NCBI GenBank assembly: GCA_017994815.1
Contig: JAGOJY010000013.1
Span: 37,962-101,961, forward strand
DNA length: 64,000 nucleotides
From: Acidobacteriota bacterium
GTDB lineage: Bacteria > Acidobacteriota > Polarisedimenticolia > J045
Direction: 5' to 3'
Shown here: piece by piece, positions 1-8,774 of the stretch
How positions within the stretch are numbered: position 1 is the stretch's first letter
How the letters are laid out: every line of letters starts with the position of its first letter
Made by a program: the position numbers and the translations under genes
Notes under the pieces: model-generated
Told to the model about the DNA's origin: nothing
The model's database searches: none
Seen by the model: only the letters and a program-made list of their open reading frames with translations

Positions 1-121
1 CGCGCGCGAGCGAGAGCACCGCCACGAACACGGCGACCGTGCCCGCGATCCCGAGCACCGCGACCAGCGCCGAGGTCCAGCGCACGCGCACGCTGCGGAC
101 GTTGTAGATGACGGGGATCAC
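1..121 (-). CDS. ABC transporter permease (MacB/FtsX-like), N-terminal fragment
   Basis: This is the start of a second permease whose remainder lies outside the window. It opens with GTG at 121, three bases after the TGA of the preceding permease. The visible residues begin VIPVIYNVRSVRVRW and continue into a hydrophobic helix (ALVAVLGIAGTVAVFVAVL), the usual N-terminus of MacB/LolCE-type permeases, where a short cytoplasmic segment precedes the first membrane helix. It is the fourth gene of a unit running from about 3199 downward. Two different permeases sharing one ATPase suggest a heteromeric exporter. Only about 40 residues can be seen, so the family call rests on context as much as sequence. 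Confidence 0.7.
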   Translation of the reverse strand, partial: MIPVIYNVRSVRVRWTSALVAVLGIAGTVAVFVAVLSLAR

Positions 122-124
122 CGC

Positions 125-1258
125 TCAGTTCCGCCGCAGCGCGTCGACCACCGACAGCCGCATCGCGGTCAGCGCCGGGAGCAGTCCGGCGAGCAGGCCG
201 AACAGCAGCGTCAGCCCGAGGCCGGCCGCCAGCGCGCCCCACGAGACGTTGAACGTCGGCAGCATCCCGCCGGTCGGGTCGCCGAGCGACTTGGCCAGCG
301 CCAGCCCGACGACCCCGCCGAGCAGCGCCACGGTCAGCGCCTCGGCCAAGACGATCAGGAGGACGGTCCGGTCGCGGAACCCGACCGTCTTCATCACCGC
401 CAACTCGGCCGTGCGCTCGCGCACCGACATCGCCATGGTGTTGCCGGTCACCAAGAGCAGCGTGAAGAACACGACGCTCCCGATGACCATCACCAGCAGC
501 TGGATGTTGCCCATCTGCTTGACGAATGACGTCGCGAACTCCTGCTCGGTCGCGGTGCGCGTCTCGTACGGCGAGTTGGCGAAGCGCTCGTCGATCGCCC
601 GGATCACCGGGACCGCCTGGCCGGGGTCCGCCAGCCGCACGACGTACCAACCGACCGTCCCGTGGAACCACCGCGGCGCGCCTTCGTCGAGGTACTCGTA
701 GTGGAACCAGAACTGCGTGTTGTCGTCCTGCTCGCGCGTTCCCTCGTAGATCGCCCGCAGGTTGAACTCCCAGGTCCCGGGGAAGATCGTGCCGAGGATC
801 GGGATGCGGTCGCCGATCTTCCAGCCGAAGCGCTCGGCCGTGTCGCGCCCCGCGATCGCGCCCTGGCGGTCGGCGAGGAACGCCTGCCACTGGTCCTCCG
901 GGATCGCGTACTCGGGGTAGATCCGGTGGTAGCTCTCCGGCTCGATCGCGAACTGGGCGAAGAAGTTCTTCTCGTCCTGGTACACGCCGCCGAACCAGCA
1001 GCCGAACGTCACGTCGGTCACGCCCGGGACCTGCCGCAACCGCTCCTGGTACGAGTGCGGCAGCGGCTGGATCAGCGAAACCCGGTTGATCACGACCAGC
1101 CGGTCGGCCCCGGCGACGTCGATCCCGGCGTAGAACGCGCTGTGGATTCCCGCCAGAAGGCCGAACAAGAGCAGGGCGACCGCGAACGAGCCGACGGTCA
1201 GCACGGTGCGCAGCTTCTTGCGCCCGAGGTTGGCCCGCAAAAGGTGCCAGTACTTCAA
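125..1258 (-). CDS. ABC transporter permease, MacB/FtsX family
   Basis: A 377-residue membrane subunit of a MacAB/LolCDE-type exporter. It shows one N-terminal membrane helix after MKYWHLLRANLGRKKLRT, a large soluble MacB-type periplasmic region (about residues 45-250), and three C-terminal helices, the FtsX topology. The start is TTG at 1258, whose second and third bases form the TGA stop of the ATPase (TTGA overlap), so translation is probably coupled. Longer reading frames through the ATPase gene are artefacts. It sits between the ATPase and a second permease. Members move lipoproteins, peptides or small molecules out of the inner membrane; the substrate cannot be read from sequence. Confidence 0.9.
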   Translation of the reverse strand: MKYWHLLRANLGRKKLRTVLTVGSFAVALLLFGLLAGIHSAFYAGIDVAGADRLVVINRVSLIQPLPHSYQERLRQVPGVTDVTFGCWFGGVYQDEKNFFAQFAIEPESYHRIYPEYAIPEDQWQAFLADRQGAIAGRDTAERFGWKIGDRIPILGTIFPGTWEFNLRAIYEGTREQDDNTQFWFHYEYLDEGAPRWFHGTVGWYVVRLADPGQAVPVIRAIDERFANSPYETRTATEQEFATSFVKQMGNIQLLVMVIGSVVFFTLLLVTGNTMAMSVRERTAELAVMKTVGFRDRTVLLIVLAEALTVALLGGVVGLALAKSLGDPTGGMLPTFNVSWGALAAGLGLTLLFGLLAGLLPALTAMRLSVVDALRRN

Positions 1259-1974
1259 GCCGGCCCCCGCGCTGCCTCGACCAGCGAGCCCTTCTCCAGG
1301 TGCAGCGTCGTGTGCGCCCGCTCGGCCACGCGCGGGTCGTGCGTGACCATCAGAACCGTCTTGCCGAACTCGCGCACCAGCCGCTCGAGCAGCTCGACGA
1401 TCTCGTCGGCGCTCTTGCGGTCGAGATCGCCCGTCGGCTCGTCGCACAACAGGAACGTCGGGTCGGCGACCAGCGCGCGCGCAATCGCGACGCGCTGCTC
1501 CTGCCCGCCGGAGAGCTGCCGCGGGTAGTGCTTCATCCGGTCGGCGAGCCCGACGATCGACAGCGCGGACTCGACGTGGCGCCGGCGCTCGGCGCGCGAC
1601 AGGCGCGTCAACAGGAGCGGCAACTCGACGTTCTGGAAGGCGGTCAGGACCGGGATCAGGTTGTAGAGCTGGAAGATGAAGCCGACGTGCCGCGCCCGCC
1701 ACTCGGTCAGGCGCGCCCCCGACAGGCTCGTGATCTCGTCCCCCGCGACCGAGATCGTGCCGGACGACGGGACGTCGAGCCCGCCGAGGAGGTTGAGGAG
1801 CGTCGTCTTGCCGGAGCCCGACGGTCCCATGAACGCGACGAACTCGCCGGCGTCCACGTCGAGGTTCAGCCCCTGCAGGACGTGGATCTCCTCGCCGCCG
1901 CGGCGGTAGGTCTTGTCGAGGTTGCGGGCGCGGATCAGGCTCGCCGTCGCGCGCCGGCCGCTGACGTCTACCAT
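1255..1974 (-). CDS. ABC transporter ATP-binding protein (MacB/LolD-type)
   Basis: A 239-residue ATPase of the exporter. Walker A GPSGSGKT lies at residues 50-57, followed by a Q-loop region, the signature LSGGQ, and Walker B ending in DEPTGDLD, which is characteristic of the LolD/MacB/FtsE subfamily. The ATG at 1974 (MVDVSGRR) is preferred over upstream starts because the membrane-fusion protein gene ends at 1979 only 4 bp away and homologous sequence begins near residue 13. It overlaps the TTG of the downstream permease by 4 bp. It should power mechanotransmission across the envelope together with the two permeases and the MacA-like adaptor. Confidence 0.92.
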   Translation of the reverse strand: MVDVSGRRATASLIRARNLDKTYRRGGEEIHVLQGLNLDVDAGEFVAFMGPSGSGKTTLLNLLGGLDVPSSGTISVAGDEITSLSGARLTEWRARHVGFIFQLYNLIPVLTAFQNVELPLLLTRLSRAERRRHVESALSIVGLADRMKHYPRQLSGGQEQRVAIARALVADPTFLLCDEPTGDLDRKSADEIVELLERLVREFGKTVLMVTHDPRVAERAHTTLHLEKGSLVEAARGPA

Positions 1975-1978
1975 CGGT

Positions 1979-3199
1979 TCACTCCACCCGCACCGGCTGG
2001 CCGTCGCGGAGTTCCGGCCCCTCGACGACCACGGCCTCGCCCTCGCTGACACCGGCGAGCATTTCGACGTCGGAGCCGAGTTCTGCGCCCGCCGTGACCG
2101 TGCGCATCTCGACGCGACCGTCGCGGACGACGGCCACCATCGACTTGCCGCCGACCTGCCGCAGCGCCGCCTTGGGCACCAGCGCCCGGGCCGCGCGGGC
2201 CGCCGCGCCGGCCTGCTCGTCGGCGAGGAAGCTCACCTTGACCCCCATGTCGGGCAGAAGCCGCGGGTCGAACAGCACGTCCTCGGCCAGCGCGATCCGC
2301 ACCTTGACCGTCGCCTTCTGGCGGTCGGCGGTCGGGATGACCGTCCGCACCGCCGCCGGGATGCGCCAGTCGGGGTAGGCGTCGAGCACCGCCGTCACGC
2401 GCTGGCCGGGGCGGATCTTCGCGATGTGCGATTCGTTGACGTCGACCTCGATCTCCAGCGATCCCATGTCGACGATCGTCGCGATCCCGGTGCGCGTGAA
2501 CCCGCCGCCGGCCGAGATCGGCGACACCATCTCGCCGCGCTGCGCGTCCTTCGACACCACGATCCCGGCGAACGGCGCCCGCACGGTGCAGTTGTCCAGC
2601 TCGTCGCGCGCCACGCGCACGTTGGCCTCGGCCGAGCGTAGCTGCTCGCGCGCCAGGTCGAGCCGCGCGCGCAGGCTGTCCACGGCCGTGGCGGCGTCGT
2701 CGAGCGCCTTTTGGCTCTCGAAGCCGGAGGCGCGCAGCTCGCGGGCCCGCGCCAGTTCGCGCTCGGCGTTCGCGAGGTTGACCTCGAGGTCACGCCGCGC
2801 GGCGGCGGCGACGTCGCGCTGCGTCTCGGCCGCGGCGAGGCGCGAGCGGGCCTCGGTGTCGTCGAGCCGCGCCAGCACCTGCCCCGGCTCGACGCGCATC
2901 CCCTCCTCGGCGTAGACCTCGGCGACCCGGCCGGTGATCTTGGCCGCCACGGTCGCCCGGCGGCGCGGGGTGACGTAGCCGCTGGCCTGCAAGAGCGCCT
3001 GCTCTCCGCCGCCTGGCGCCGCGCGCGCCGCGGCGACGCGCACCGCCGGCGTGCGGCCGAACAGCGCGTACGCCGCGGCCAGCGCGGCCACCAGCGCGAC
3101 GCCGAGGACGAGGACCAGGACCAGGCGGCGCGGCGAACCGCGCCGGCGCCGCGCGCCGTCGTCGATGCGCAGGCTGGAGAGGTCGGGGGGCGCGGGCAT
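1979..3199 (-). CDS. Efflux membrane-fusion protein (HlyD/MacA family)
   Basis: A 406-residue periplasmic adaptor. It has an N-terminal signal anchor (about residues 25-48, LVLVLVLGVALVAALAAAYAL), a biotinyl-lipoyl half-motif (VAAKITGRVAEVYAEEGMRV), a long Ala/Arg/Glu-rich coiled-coil hairpin (about 110-210), the second lipoyl half (VRAPFAGIVVSKDAQRGEMV) and a beta-barrel/membrane-proximal end. It is first in the exporter unit, upstream of ATPase and permeases. Proteins of this family bridge the inner-membrane exporter to an outer-membrane channel, and no TolC-like gene is in the window. No clear Shine-Dalgarno precedes the ATG at 3199. Confidence 0.9.
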   Translation of the reverse strand: MPAPPDLSSLRIDDGARRRRGSPRRLVLVLVLGVALVAALAAAYALFGRTPAVRVAAARAAPGGGEQALLQASGYVTPRRRATVAAKITGRVAEVYAEEGMRVEPGQVLARLDDTEARSRLAAAETQRDVAAAARRDLEVNLANAERELARARELRASGFESQKALDDAATAVDSLRARLDLAREQLRSAEANVRVARDELDNCTVRAPFAGIVVSKDAQRGEMVSPISAGGGFTRTGIATIVDMGSLEIEVDVNESHIAKIRPGQRVTAVLDAYPDWRIPAAVRTVIPTADRQKATVKVRIALAEDVLFDPRLLPDMGVKVSFLADEQAGAAARAARALVPKAALRQVGGKSMVAVVRDGRVEMRTVTAGAELGSDVEMLAGVSEGEAVVVEGPELRDGQPVRVE

Positions 3200-3212
3200 G
3201 GAAACCGGCGAC

Positions 3213-3422
3213 TCAGTCCTTGCCCGGCAGGACGTGGATCGCCTTGACCAGCAGCCGGACCTTGTCGCCGGGGGCGAGGTTCATGTGCTCCACCGACTCG
3301 GTGGTCAGCACCGACGCCATCGCCGCGGGCAGCGTGACATCGAACTTCACCAGCGACATCACGTCGCCCTTCTTGACCGACGTGACGGTCGCCACGACCT
3401 CGTTGCGCGCCCCGTGCTTCAT
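3213..3422 (-). CDS. Molbindin-like protein with one Mop/TOBE domain
   Basis: A 69-residue protein made of a single Mop/TOBE beta-barrel: MKHGARNEVVATVTSVKKG, then VMSLVKFDVTLP, MASVLTTESVEHMNLAPGDKV and VRLLVKAIHVLPGKD. This matches the molybdopterin-binding protein family that stores or senses molybdate or other oxyanions as a cytoplasmic oligomer. A strong GAGGAGGAGC Shine-Dalgarno precedes the ATG at 3422. It is separated from the exporter adaptor by 13 bp and may be co-transcribed, although no molybdate transporter genes are nearby. Confidence is high for the fold and low for the physiological ligand. Confidence 0.85.
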   Translation of the reverse strand: MKHGARNEVVATVTSVKKGDVMSLVKFDVTLPAAMASVLTTESVEHMNLAPGDKVRLLVKAIHVLPGKD

Positions 3423-3476
3423 GCCGCTCCTCCTCGCTCCCGCCCCGCCCCGGCGGCCGGAATGCCGGGATTCTGA

Positions 3477-5285
3477 TCAGTCCGACCGCGGGCCGCCACC
3501 GCCGCAGTACACCCGCGTCTCCGGCAGGACCTCGGGCGCGGCGAGGGCCTGCCGGCAGGCCTCGGCCTGCGCGCCGGCGTCGCCCCGTGCGCCGGCGGTC
3601 ATCGCCAGCCCGAGCCACGCGCGACCGAGCGTGCGGTCGATCTCCAGCGCGTGGCGGAAGGCGGCGTCCGCGTCCTGCAGCCGACCAGCTTTCAGCCGGC
3701 GCGCCCCGGTCGCGAGCAGCAGGTTCAGCTGGTGCGGGTTCTTCGCCAGCGCCGGCTCCAGCAGTTCGAGCGAGCGCGCCGGGTCCTTCTCGCAGGCGAA
3801 GCCGAGCATCGCCGCCAGCGACACGTCGCGCCGCAACCACGGCGCGCGGCGCGTCGCCGCGCGCGCCGCGTCCAGCGCGGCGCCGCACTCGGCGCGCCCG
3901 TGCGCCGCGAGCGCCGCGTTCAGCCGCGCCTGCGCGGCGATCTCGCGCGCGCCGACCGCGCCGCCGGCCAGCGCCAGCGCCGCGCCGGCGACGACCAGTG
4001 CGCGCCGGAGCGCCGGCGAGCCGATCGCGAGCCGGCCGCCGGCCGACCAGGCGCGGCCCACGATCCACCACGCCGCGACCGCGCTGGCCGGCGAGTGCAG
4101 CGGGAAGCTGACCAGCCCGTGGACGGCGACGCCCGCCAGCGCGGCGAGGCGCGCCGCGGCGTGCGCGCGCGCGGCGCCGTCGGCGGCGCGGCAGAGCGCG
4201 CGCAGCGAGAGCGCGATCGCCCCGAAAAGCGCCGCGAGCTGGGCCAGCGCCGCGGGCAGGCCCAGCTCCGCCGCGAACTCCAGCGGCTCGTTCTCGGCGT
4301 GCTCGGGCTGCCGGTCGAGCCCGAACCCGGGTGTCGCGAGGCTCCGGTCATGGGCCAACGGGTACACGGCGGCGAAGCGCCCCGCGCCCCAGCCCGCCAG
4401 CGGGCGCTCGCGCGCGAGGTCCCAGGTGTTCGCGGCCAGCGCGCGCCGGACCGACACGGTGTCGCCGCGGGACAACGACGCCACGGTCACGCGCACCGAC
4501 GGCAGCGGCTCCGTCCCGCGCACCGGGACGAGCAGCGCGAGCACGACGATCGCGATCGCCGCGACGAGGTCGTAGGGTGCTCGCCACCCCGGCGCCGCGC
4601 CGCGGCGCGCGCGGCCGGTGAGGACCATGAGCGCGAGCGCCAAGCCCCAGCCGAGAAGCGCGCCGGCCCAGCCCCCGCGGCTGCGCGTCGCCACCAGCGC
4701 CGCGGCGCCCAGCCCGCACGCCAGCGAAACCGACCAGCGCGCCGCCGGGCCGCGCGCGAGCGCGCGTGCCGCCGCGGCCAACGGCACCAGCACGACGAAT
4801 GCTTCGGCCGCCATGTTGCGGTTCGCGAACAGCGCGCCCGGCGGGCGCGCCTGCGGCAGCCCCGCCCAGCCGAACCACGCCTGGGCCAGCCCGGCGAGCC
4901 CGGCGAGCGCGACGGCGACGGCCGCCGCCCACGCGACGCGGTCGTCGGCCTCGCCGGGCGCGCTCGATCCGATCCAGGCCAGGAGCCACAACGCGACGAG
5001 GAGCGCGAGGTCGCGGGCCACCGCAGCGAGTTCCGGCACGGGCGCGAGCGCGAGCCCCGCCGTGCCACCGACCAGCGCGATCGCTAAGAGCGCCCCCAGC
5101 CCGCGCGACGGCGCGAACGGGCGGCGCGCGATCGAGAGCGCGGCCACGAGCGGCACGCCGAACAGCACGAGCGCCTCGCGCGGCGCGTTGGCCGGCCGCT
5201 CGAGCCCGGGGACGATCGAGAGCCACACGGCGAGGAGGAACAGCGCGTCCCAGCTCCGCGCCGCCCGCGAACCGGATGAGTCCAC
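3477..5285 (-). CDS. O-antigen ligase/Wzy-like membrane protein with C-terminal TPR region
   Basis: A 602-residue polytopic membrane protein. About ten to twelve hydrophobic helices fill residues 1-470. The Wzy_C signature is visible as RSRGGWAGALLGW, RERPLAGWGAGRF and the HAENEPLEFAAELG stretch. The last about 120 residues are TPR-like (NPHQLNLLLATGARRL, AFRHALEIDRTLGRAWLGLAM). Members polymerise or ligate surface glycans at the periplasmic face. No other glycan-assembly gene flanks it, so the glycan is unknown. I choose GTG at 5285 rather than ATG at 5387 because the sequence before it is not homologous-looking and a TATACC box sits six bases upstream, as in other leaderless candidates here. 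Confidence 0.82.
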   Translation of the reverse strand: MDSSGSRAARSWDALFLLAVWLSIVPGLERPANAPREALVLFGVPLVAALSIARRPFAPSRGLGALLAIALVGGTAGLALAPVPELAAVARDLALLVALWLLAWIGSSAPGEADDRVAWAAAVAVALAGLAGLAQAWFGWAGLPQARPPGALFANRNMAAEAFVVLVPLAAAARALARGPAARWSVSLACGLGAAALVATRSRGGWAGALLGWGLALALMVLTGRARRGAAPGWRAPYDLVAAIAIVVLALLVPVRGTEPLPSVRVTVASLSRGDTVSVRRALAANTWDLARERPLAGWGAGRFAAVYPLAHDRSLATPGFGLDRQPEHAENEPLEFAAELGLPAALAQLAALFGAIALSLRALCRAADGAARAHAAARLAALAGVAVHGLVSFPLHSPASAVAAWWIVGRAWSAGGRLAIGSPALRRALVVAGAALALAGGAVGAREIAAQARLNAALAAHGRAECGAALDAARAATRRAPWLRRDVSLAAMLGFACEKDPARSLELLEPALAKNPHQLNLLLATGARRLKAGRLQDADAAFRHALEIDRTLGRAWLGLAMTAGARGDAGAQAEACRQALAAPEVLPETRVYCGGGGPRSD

Positions 5286-5291
5286 GCGCGC

Positions 5292-5297
5292 GGTATA
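5292..5297 (-). promoter_or_regulatory. Candidate -10 box of a leaderless promoter
   Basis: TATACC on the minus strand ends six bases before the GTG at 5285, so transcription would begin at or next to the start codon. The last base departs from the TANNNT pattern, so this is the weakest member of the set. No -35 is evident. Confidence 0.35.
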
Positions 5298-5396
5298 CCA
5301 CAGGCCGGGGGGACCGGTGGCACGCCAAGTCCCGTCGTTCGCACGTGCTTTCGTGTCGCGAGGTGAGGCGAGGGTCAGCTGTGCCACCTGTCCCGA

Positions 5397-7169
5397 TCAG
5401 TGGCTCGCGAACCAGTCCACGAGACGCTGTTGGACGGCGGGCAACTGCAGCGCCCAGACGAGCAGCAGGCCGCCGAGGCCGATCAAGGCCGCGAGCTGCG
5501 CGCGCACCGCGGCCACCGCGCCGCATCGAGCCACGGCCGTCGTCGCCGCGCTGCGCGCGCGTTCCGCGGAGGCCGAGATCTCGTCGTCGCGGAGCAGGCT
5601 CTCGAGGTGCTGCGCGACCAGCTCGGCGGAGTCGTACCTGAGCCCGGGCTCCGCCATCAGGCGCCGCAACACCGCCAGCATGCCGTCGGGGATGTCGCCA
5701 CGCTGGCCCGCTTTTTCCAGGGCCGCGGCCGGGTTCTCCGGCACGCCCGCGGCGAACATCACCTCGTAGAGGACGGCGCCGAGCGCGTACAGATCGGCTT
5801 CCGCCGAGCGCCCACCCTCGGGCGGCGCGTACCAGTTGCGCTTCCCGGCCTCGCCGACGTAGTGCTCGGGCAGGCCGAAGTCGGTCACCCGGATCGCGCC
5901 CGCGCGGTCGAACATGATGTTCGACGGCCGCACGTTCCCGTGCACGACGCCGTGCCGGGCGGCGTGCGCCAGCGCGCGCGCGACGTCGCGCCCGATGCGG
6001 GCAGCCTCCTGCCACGGGTGGGGCTGGACCAGGCGCTCGCGCAGGTCCCCGCCGGGCAGGTGCTCCATCACCATGATGAACGAGTCTTCGCGCTCGGCGA
6101 CCGCGTACAGCCGGACGATGTGCGGGTGCTGGACGCGCATCATGGTCCGCGCCGTGCGCAACGCCTCGGCGTTCTTGAGGTAACGCTTGACGACGATCTT
6201 GTCGCCGTGCGGTCCGCCGCGGCGCACGAGGTACACCGACCGGCGGTCGTCCTGCCGGATGACGTCGAGCAGCTCGAAGCGGCCGTGCGAGGCGAACGCC
6301 GTCGCCGCCCCGCGTCGCACGCGGTCGTCGAGGTGCTGCCCCGCGAGCGCGTTGACCAGCGCCTCGCGGAACGCCCCGGCGTCCGCGTAGCGCGCCTCCG
6401 GATCGAACGACAGGCTTTTCTCGAGGATCGCCAGCAGCGCGTCGGGGATCTGCGCCGAGGCCGACAGCGCGGCATCGGGCTGCGGCAGCCGGCCGGTGAC
6501 GATCCGGTGCAGGATCACGCCGAGCGAGTAGACGTCGGCCGCCGGGCCGACGCCGTCGAACGAGACGCGCTGCTCGGGCGCCATGAACGCCCGCGTGCCC
6601 AGCGCCGTCCGGCGCGGCTCGGAGTCGTCGCTCGGCTCTTCGACGGCGGCGGCGCGCACGGCCGCGATGCCGAAGTCCGACATCTTCACGTGACCGTTGC
6701 GGCCGACGAGGATGTTCGCCGGCTTCACGTCGCGGTGGATGATGCGGTTGCGGTGCGCGTAGGCGAGGCCGCGGGCCGACTGCATCAGGATCGTCAGGGC
6801 GCGGTCCTGGCTGATGCCGCCGCGCGAGAGGATCTCCTGCAGCGTCTCGCCTTCCACGTACTCCATGACGATGTACGGGCCGTGCGAGCACGTGCCGCGG
6901 TCGATGACCTGGACCACGTTGGGATGGCTCAGCCGCGCGAGCACCCGCGCTTCCTGGTCGAACAGGTCGACCATCTGCCGGTGCGCGAGGTGCTCGTGGC
7001 GCAGGATCTTGACCGCGACGCGGCGCGCGAGGCTGACCTGCTCCGCCTCCCAGACTTCCGCGAACCCGCCGCGCGCGAGGAGCCGGATCAGGGACAGCCC
7101 CTGGACGCTCGGCACACCCTCGGCGCGGACCTCCTTTGGGCGGTCAACCAGCGTGGGGGGACCGGGCAT
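5397..7169 (-). CDS. Membrane-anchored Ser/Thr kinase with tandem kinase and pseudokinase domains
   Basis: A 590-residue Hanks-type kinase. Domain 1 (about residues 25-285) has a glycine loop (LARGGFAEV), the VAVK lysine, HRDVKPAN at 145-152, DFG and a MAPE motif, so it should be active. Domain 2 (about 310-515) keeps a VVK lysine and DFG, but its catalytic loop reads HGNVRPSN with Asn412 replacing the catalytic Asp, and its nucleotide loop (VIRQDDRRSVYLV) has no glycines. It is therefore a probable pseudokinase. A single C-terminal membrane helix (about 560-580) would anchor it with both kinase domains cytoplasmic. ATG at 7169 has a GGAGG five bases upstream. It lies 111 bp upstream of the ligase-like gene on the same strand. 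Confidence 0.9.
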   Translation of the reverse strand: MPGPPTLVDRPKEVRAEGVPSVQGLSLIRLLARGGFAEVWEAEQVSLARRVAVKILRHEHLAHRQMVDLFDQEARVLARLSHPNVVQVIDRGTCSHGPYIVMEYVEGETLQEILSRGGISQDRALTILMQSARGLAYAHRNRIIHRDVKPANILVGRNGHVKMSDFGIAAVRAAAVEEPSDDSEPRRTALGTRAFMAPEQRVSFDGVGPAADVYSLGVILHRIVTGRLPQPDAALSASAQIPDALLAILEKSLSFDPEARYADAGAFREALVNALAGQHLDDRVRRGAATAFASHGRFELLDVIRQDDRRSVYLVRRGGPHGDKIVVKRYLKNAEALRTARTMMRVQHPHIVRLYAVAEREDSFIMVMEHLPGGDLRERLVQPHPWQEAARIGRDVARALAHAARHGVVHGNVRPSNIMFDRAGAIRVTDFGLPEHYVGEAGKRNWYAPPEGGRSAEADLYALGAVLYEVMFAAGVPENPAAALEKAGQRGDIPDGMLAVLRRLMAEPGLRYDSAELVAQHLESLLRDDEISASAERARSAATTAVARCGAVAAVRAQLAALIGLGGLLLVWALQLPAVQQRLVDWFASH

Positions 7170-7336
7170 CAGGGCCTCCGCAGCCGGCTCATCGGCCCGG
7201 TGGCCGGGAACTGAACACCCGGCCGGGAAGTCGGGCGGCATCCGCGACAACCGTTCGCGCGCGGCAGTTAGCTCGAAACGACCCCCGCGCCCCGCCGCGC
7301 TTCCGTATGATCCGCAGGACACGGAGGACTCGCCCG

Positions 7337-8749
7337 ATGCGCGACACGATCGGCCGCATCAGCCGCAACCCGATCAGCCTGGCCGGGGCGGCCCTGACGA
7401 CGGCCAGCGCCCTTCTGATCCTGATGCTGTTCGCGATCGAACTGATCGGCTTCACCGGCGGACCGTACCTGGGGATCCTGGCGTTCCTGATCCTGCCGGC
7501 CTTCTTCGTGCTCGGCCTCCTCTTGATCCCGGTCGGACTGTGGCGCCAGCGCCGCCGCGATGCGCAGGCGGCGCGCGAGGGCCACCCGCCGGCCGCGTTC
7601 CCCGTGATCGACCTGAACCGGTCCGGCACGCGGCGCAACTTCCTCCTGTTCGTGGCGGCGACGGTGATCAACGTCGTGATCCTCGGCATGGCGATGTACA
7701 AGGGCGTCGAGGTGATGGACTCGACGGAGTTCTGCGGCGAGACCTGCCACTCGGTGATGGCCCCGGAGTTCACGACGTACCAGCGCTCGCCCCACGCCCA
7801 CGTCGAGTGCGTCGCCTGCCACATCGGCCCCGGCGCGAACTGGTTCGTCAAGTCGAAGCTCTCCGGGACGTGGCAGGTGGTCTCGGTCAACCTGAACCTC
7901 TACCCGCGCCCGATCCCGGCGCCGATCGAGAACCTGCGCCCGGCGCGCGAGACGTGCGAACAGTGCCACTGGCCGAGCAAGTTCGTCGGCGACCGGTTGA
8001 AGGTGATCACGCATTACGCCGACGACGAGGCCAACACGGAGCAGAAGACCGTGCTGCTCCTGCGCGTGGGCGGGATCCAGGGGCGCGAGTCGCGCGGCAT
8101 CCACTGGCACGTCGACCCGAAGATCAAGATCCGCTACCGCGCCGACGCCACCCGGCAGACGATCTACGAGGTGGAGCTCACCGCGGCGGATGGCAGCAAG
8201 CGCGTCTACGCCAAGCCGGGGCAGCGGGTGCCCGCCGAGGCCGGCGAATGGCGCACGATGGACTGCATCGACTGCCACAACCGGCCGACGCACATCTACC
8301 GCCTGGCCAAGCCGGAGCTGGACCAGTCGATCGTCGAGGGGCGCGTGGACCGCTCGCTGCCGTTCATCGTCCGCGAGGGGCTCGCGGCGCTGCAGAAGGA
8401 CTACGCCAGCCACGAGCAGGCGGCGGAGCAGATCACCGCGCAGCTGCGCGGGTTCTACCAGCACAACTACCCGCAGCTCCTGGCGGGGGACAAGCGCGCC
8501 GCCCTCGACTCTTCGATCGCGCAGATCGTGCAGATCTACCGCACGAACGTGTTCCCGTCGATGAACATCAAGTGGGGCACCTACCCCAACCACATCGGAC
8601 ACGAGCAGAGCCCGGGCTGCTTCCGCTGCCACGACGACGAGCACCAGTCCGCGGACGGCAAGTCGATCTCGCAGGATTGCTTCACCTGCCACTCGCTCCT
8701 GGCGCAGGAAGAGGAGAACCCCGAGATCCTCCAGCAGCTCAACCCGTGA
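7337..8749 (+). CDS. NapC/NirT-family multihaem cytochrome c
   Basis: A 470-residue membrane-bound cytochrome. Two hydrophobic segments (about residues 14-60) and a third (about 95-118) precede the haem region. Haem motifs are CGETCH at 133-138 (a CX3CH spacing), CVACH at 158, CEQCH at 207, CIDCH at 310, CFRCH at 428 and CFTCH at 448, so up to six haems. The CHSVMAPE and ACHIGPGA surroundings are typical of NapC/NirT quinol dehydrogenases, which pass electrons from quinol to periplasmic reductases. The start at 7337 has GGAGGA eight bases before it, and a TATGAT box lies farther upstream near 7306. It is 25 bp from pyruvate kinase. No partner reductase is in view. Confidence 0.9.
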   Translation: MRDTIGRISRNPISLAGAALTTASALLILMLFAIELIGFTGGPYLGILAFLILPAFFVLGLLLIPVGLWRQRRRDAQAAREGHPPAAFPVIDLNRSGTRRNFLLFVAATVINVVILGMAMYKGVEVMDSTEFCGETCHSVMAPEFTTYQRSPHAHVECVACHIGPGANWFVKSKLSGTWQVVSVNLNLYPRPIPAPIENLRPARETCEQCHWPSKFVGDRLKVITHYADDEANTEQKTVLLLRVGGIQGRESRGIHWHVDPKIKIRYRADATRQTIYEVELTAADGSKRVYAKPGQRVPAEAGEWRTMDCIDCHNRPTHIYRLAKPELDQSIVEGRVDRSLPFIVREGLAALQKDYASHEQAAEQITAQLRGFYQHNYPQLLAGDKRAALDSSIAQIVQIYRTNVFPSMNIKWGTYPNHIGHEQSPGCFRCHDDEHQSADGKSISQDCFTCHSLLAQEEENPEILQQLNP

Positions 8750-8774
8750 GCGGCCGGCTGCCGAGGTGAAGCCC

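Noticed and set aside
2395..4071. Long open frames opposite or across real genes, rich in Arg/Ala/Pro
   Set aside because: Typical shadow frames of about 70 % GC DNA; they have no family motifs and lie over well-supported genes. The same applies to many others, for example 21736-24900, 24533-28081 and 15441-18980.
5286..5387. N-terminal extension of the ligase-like protein from ATG 5387
   Set aside because: It has no hydrophobic or conserved pattern and would contain the -10-like box; GTG 5285 is more likely.
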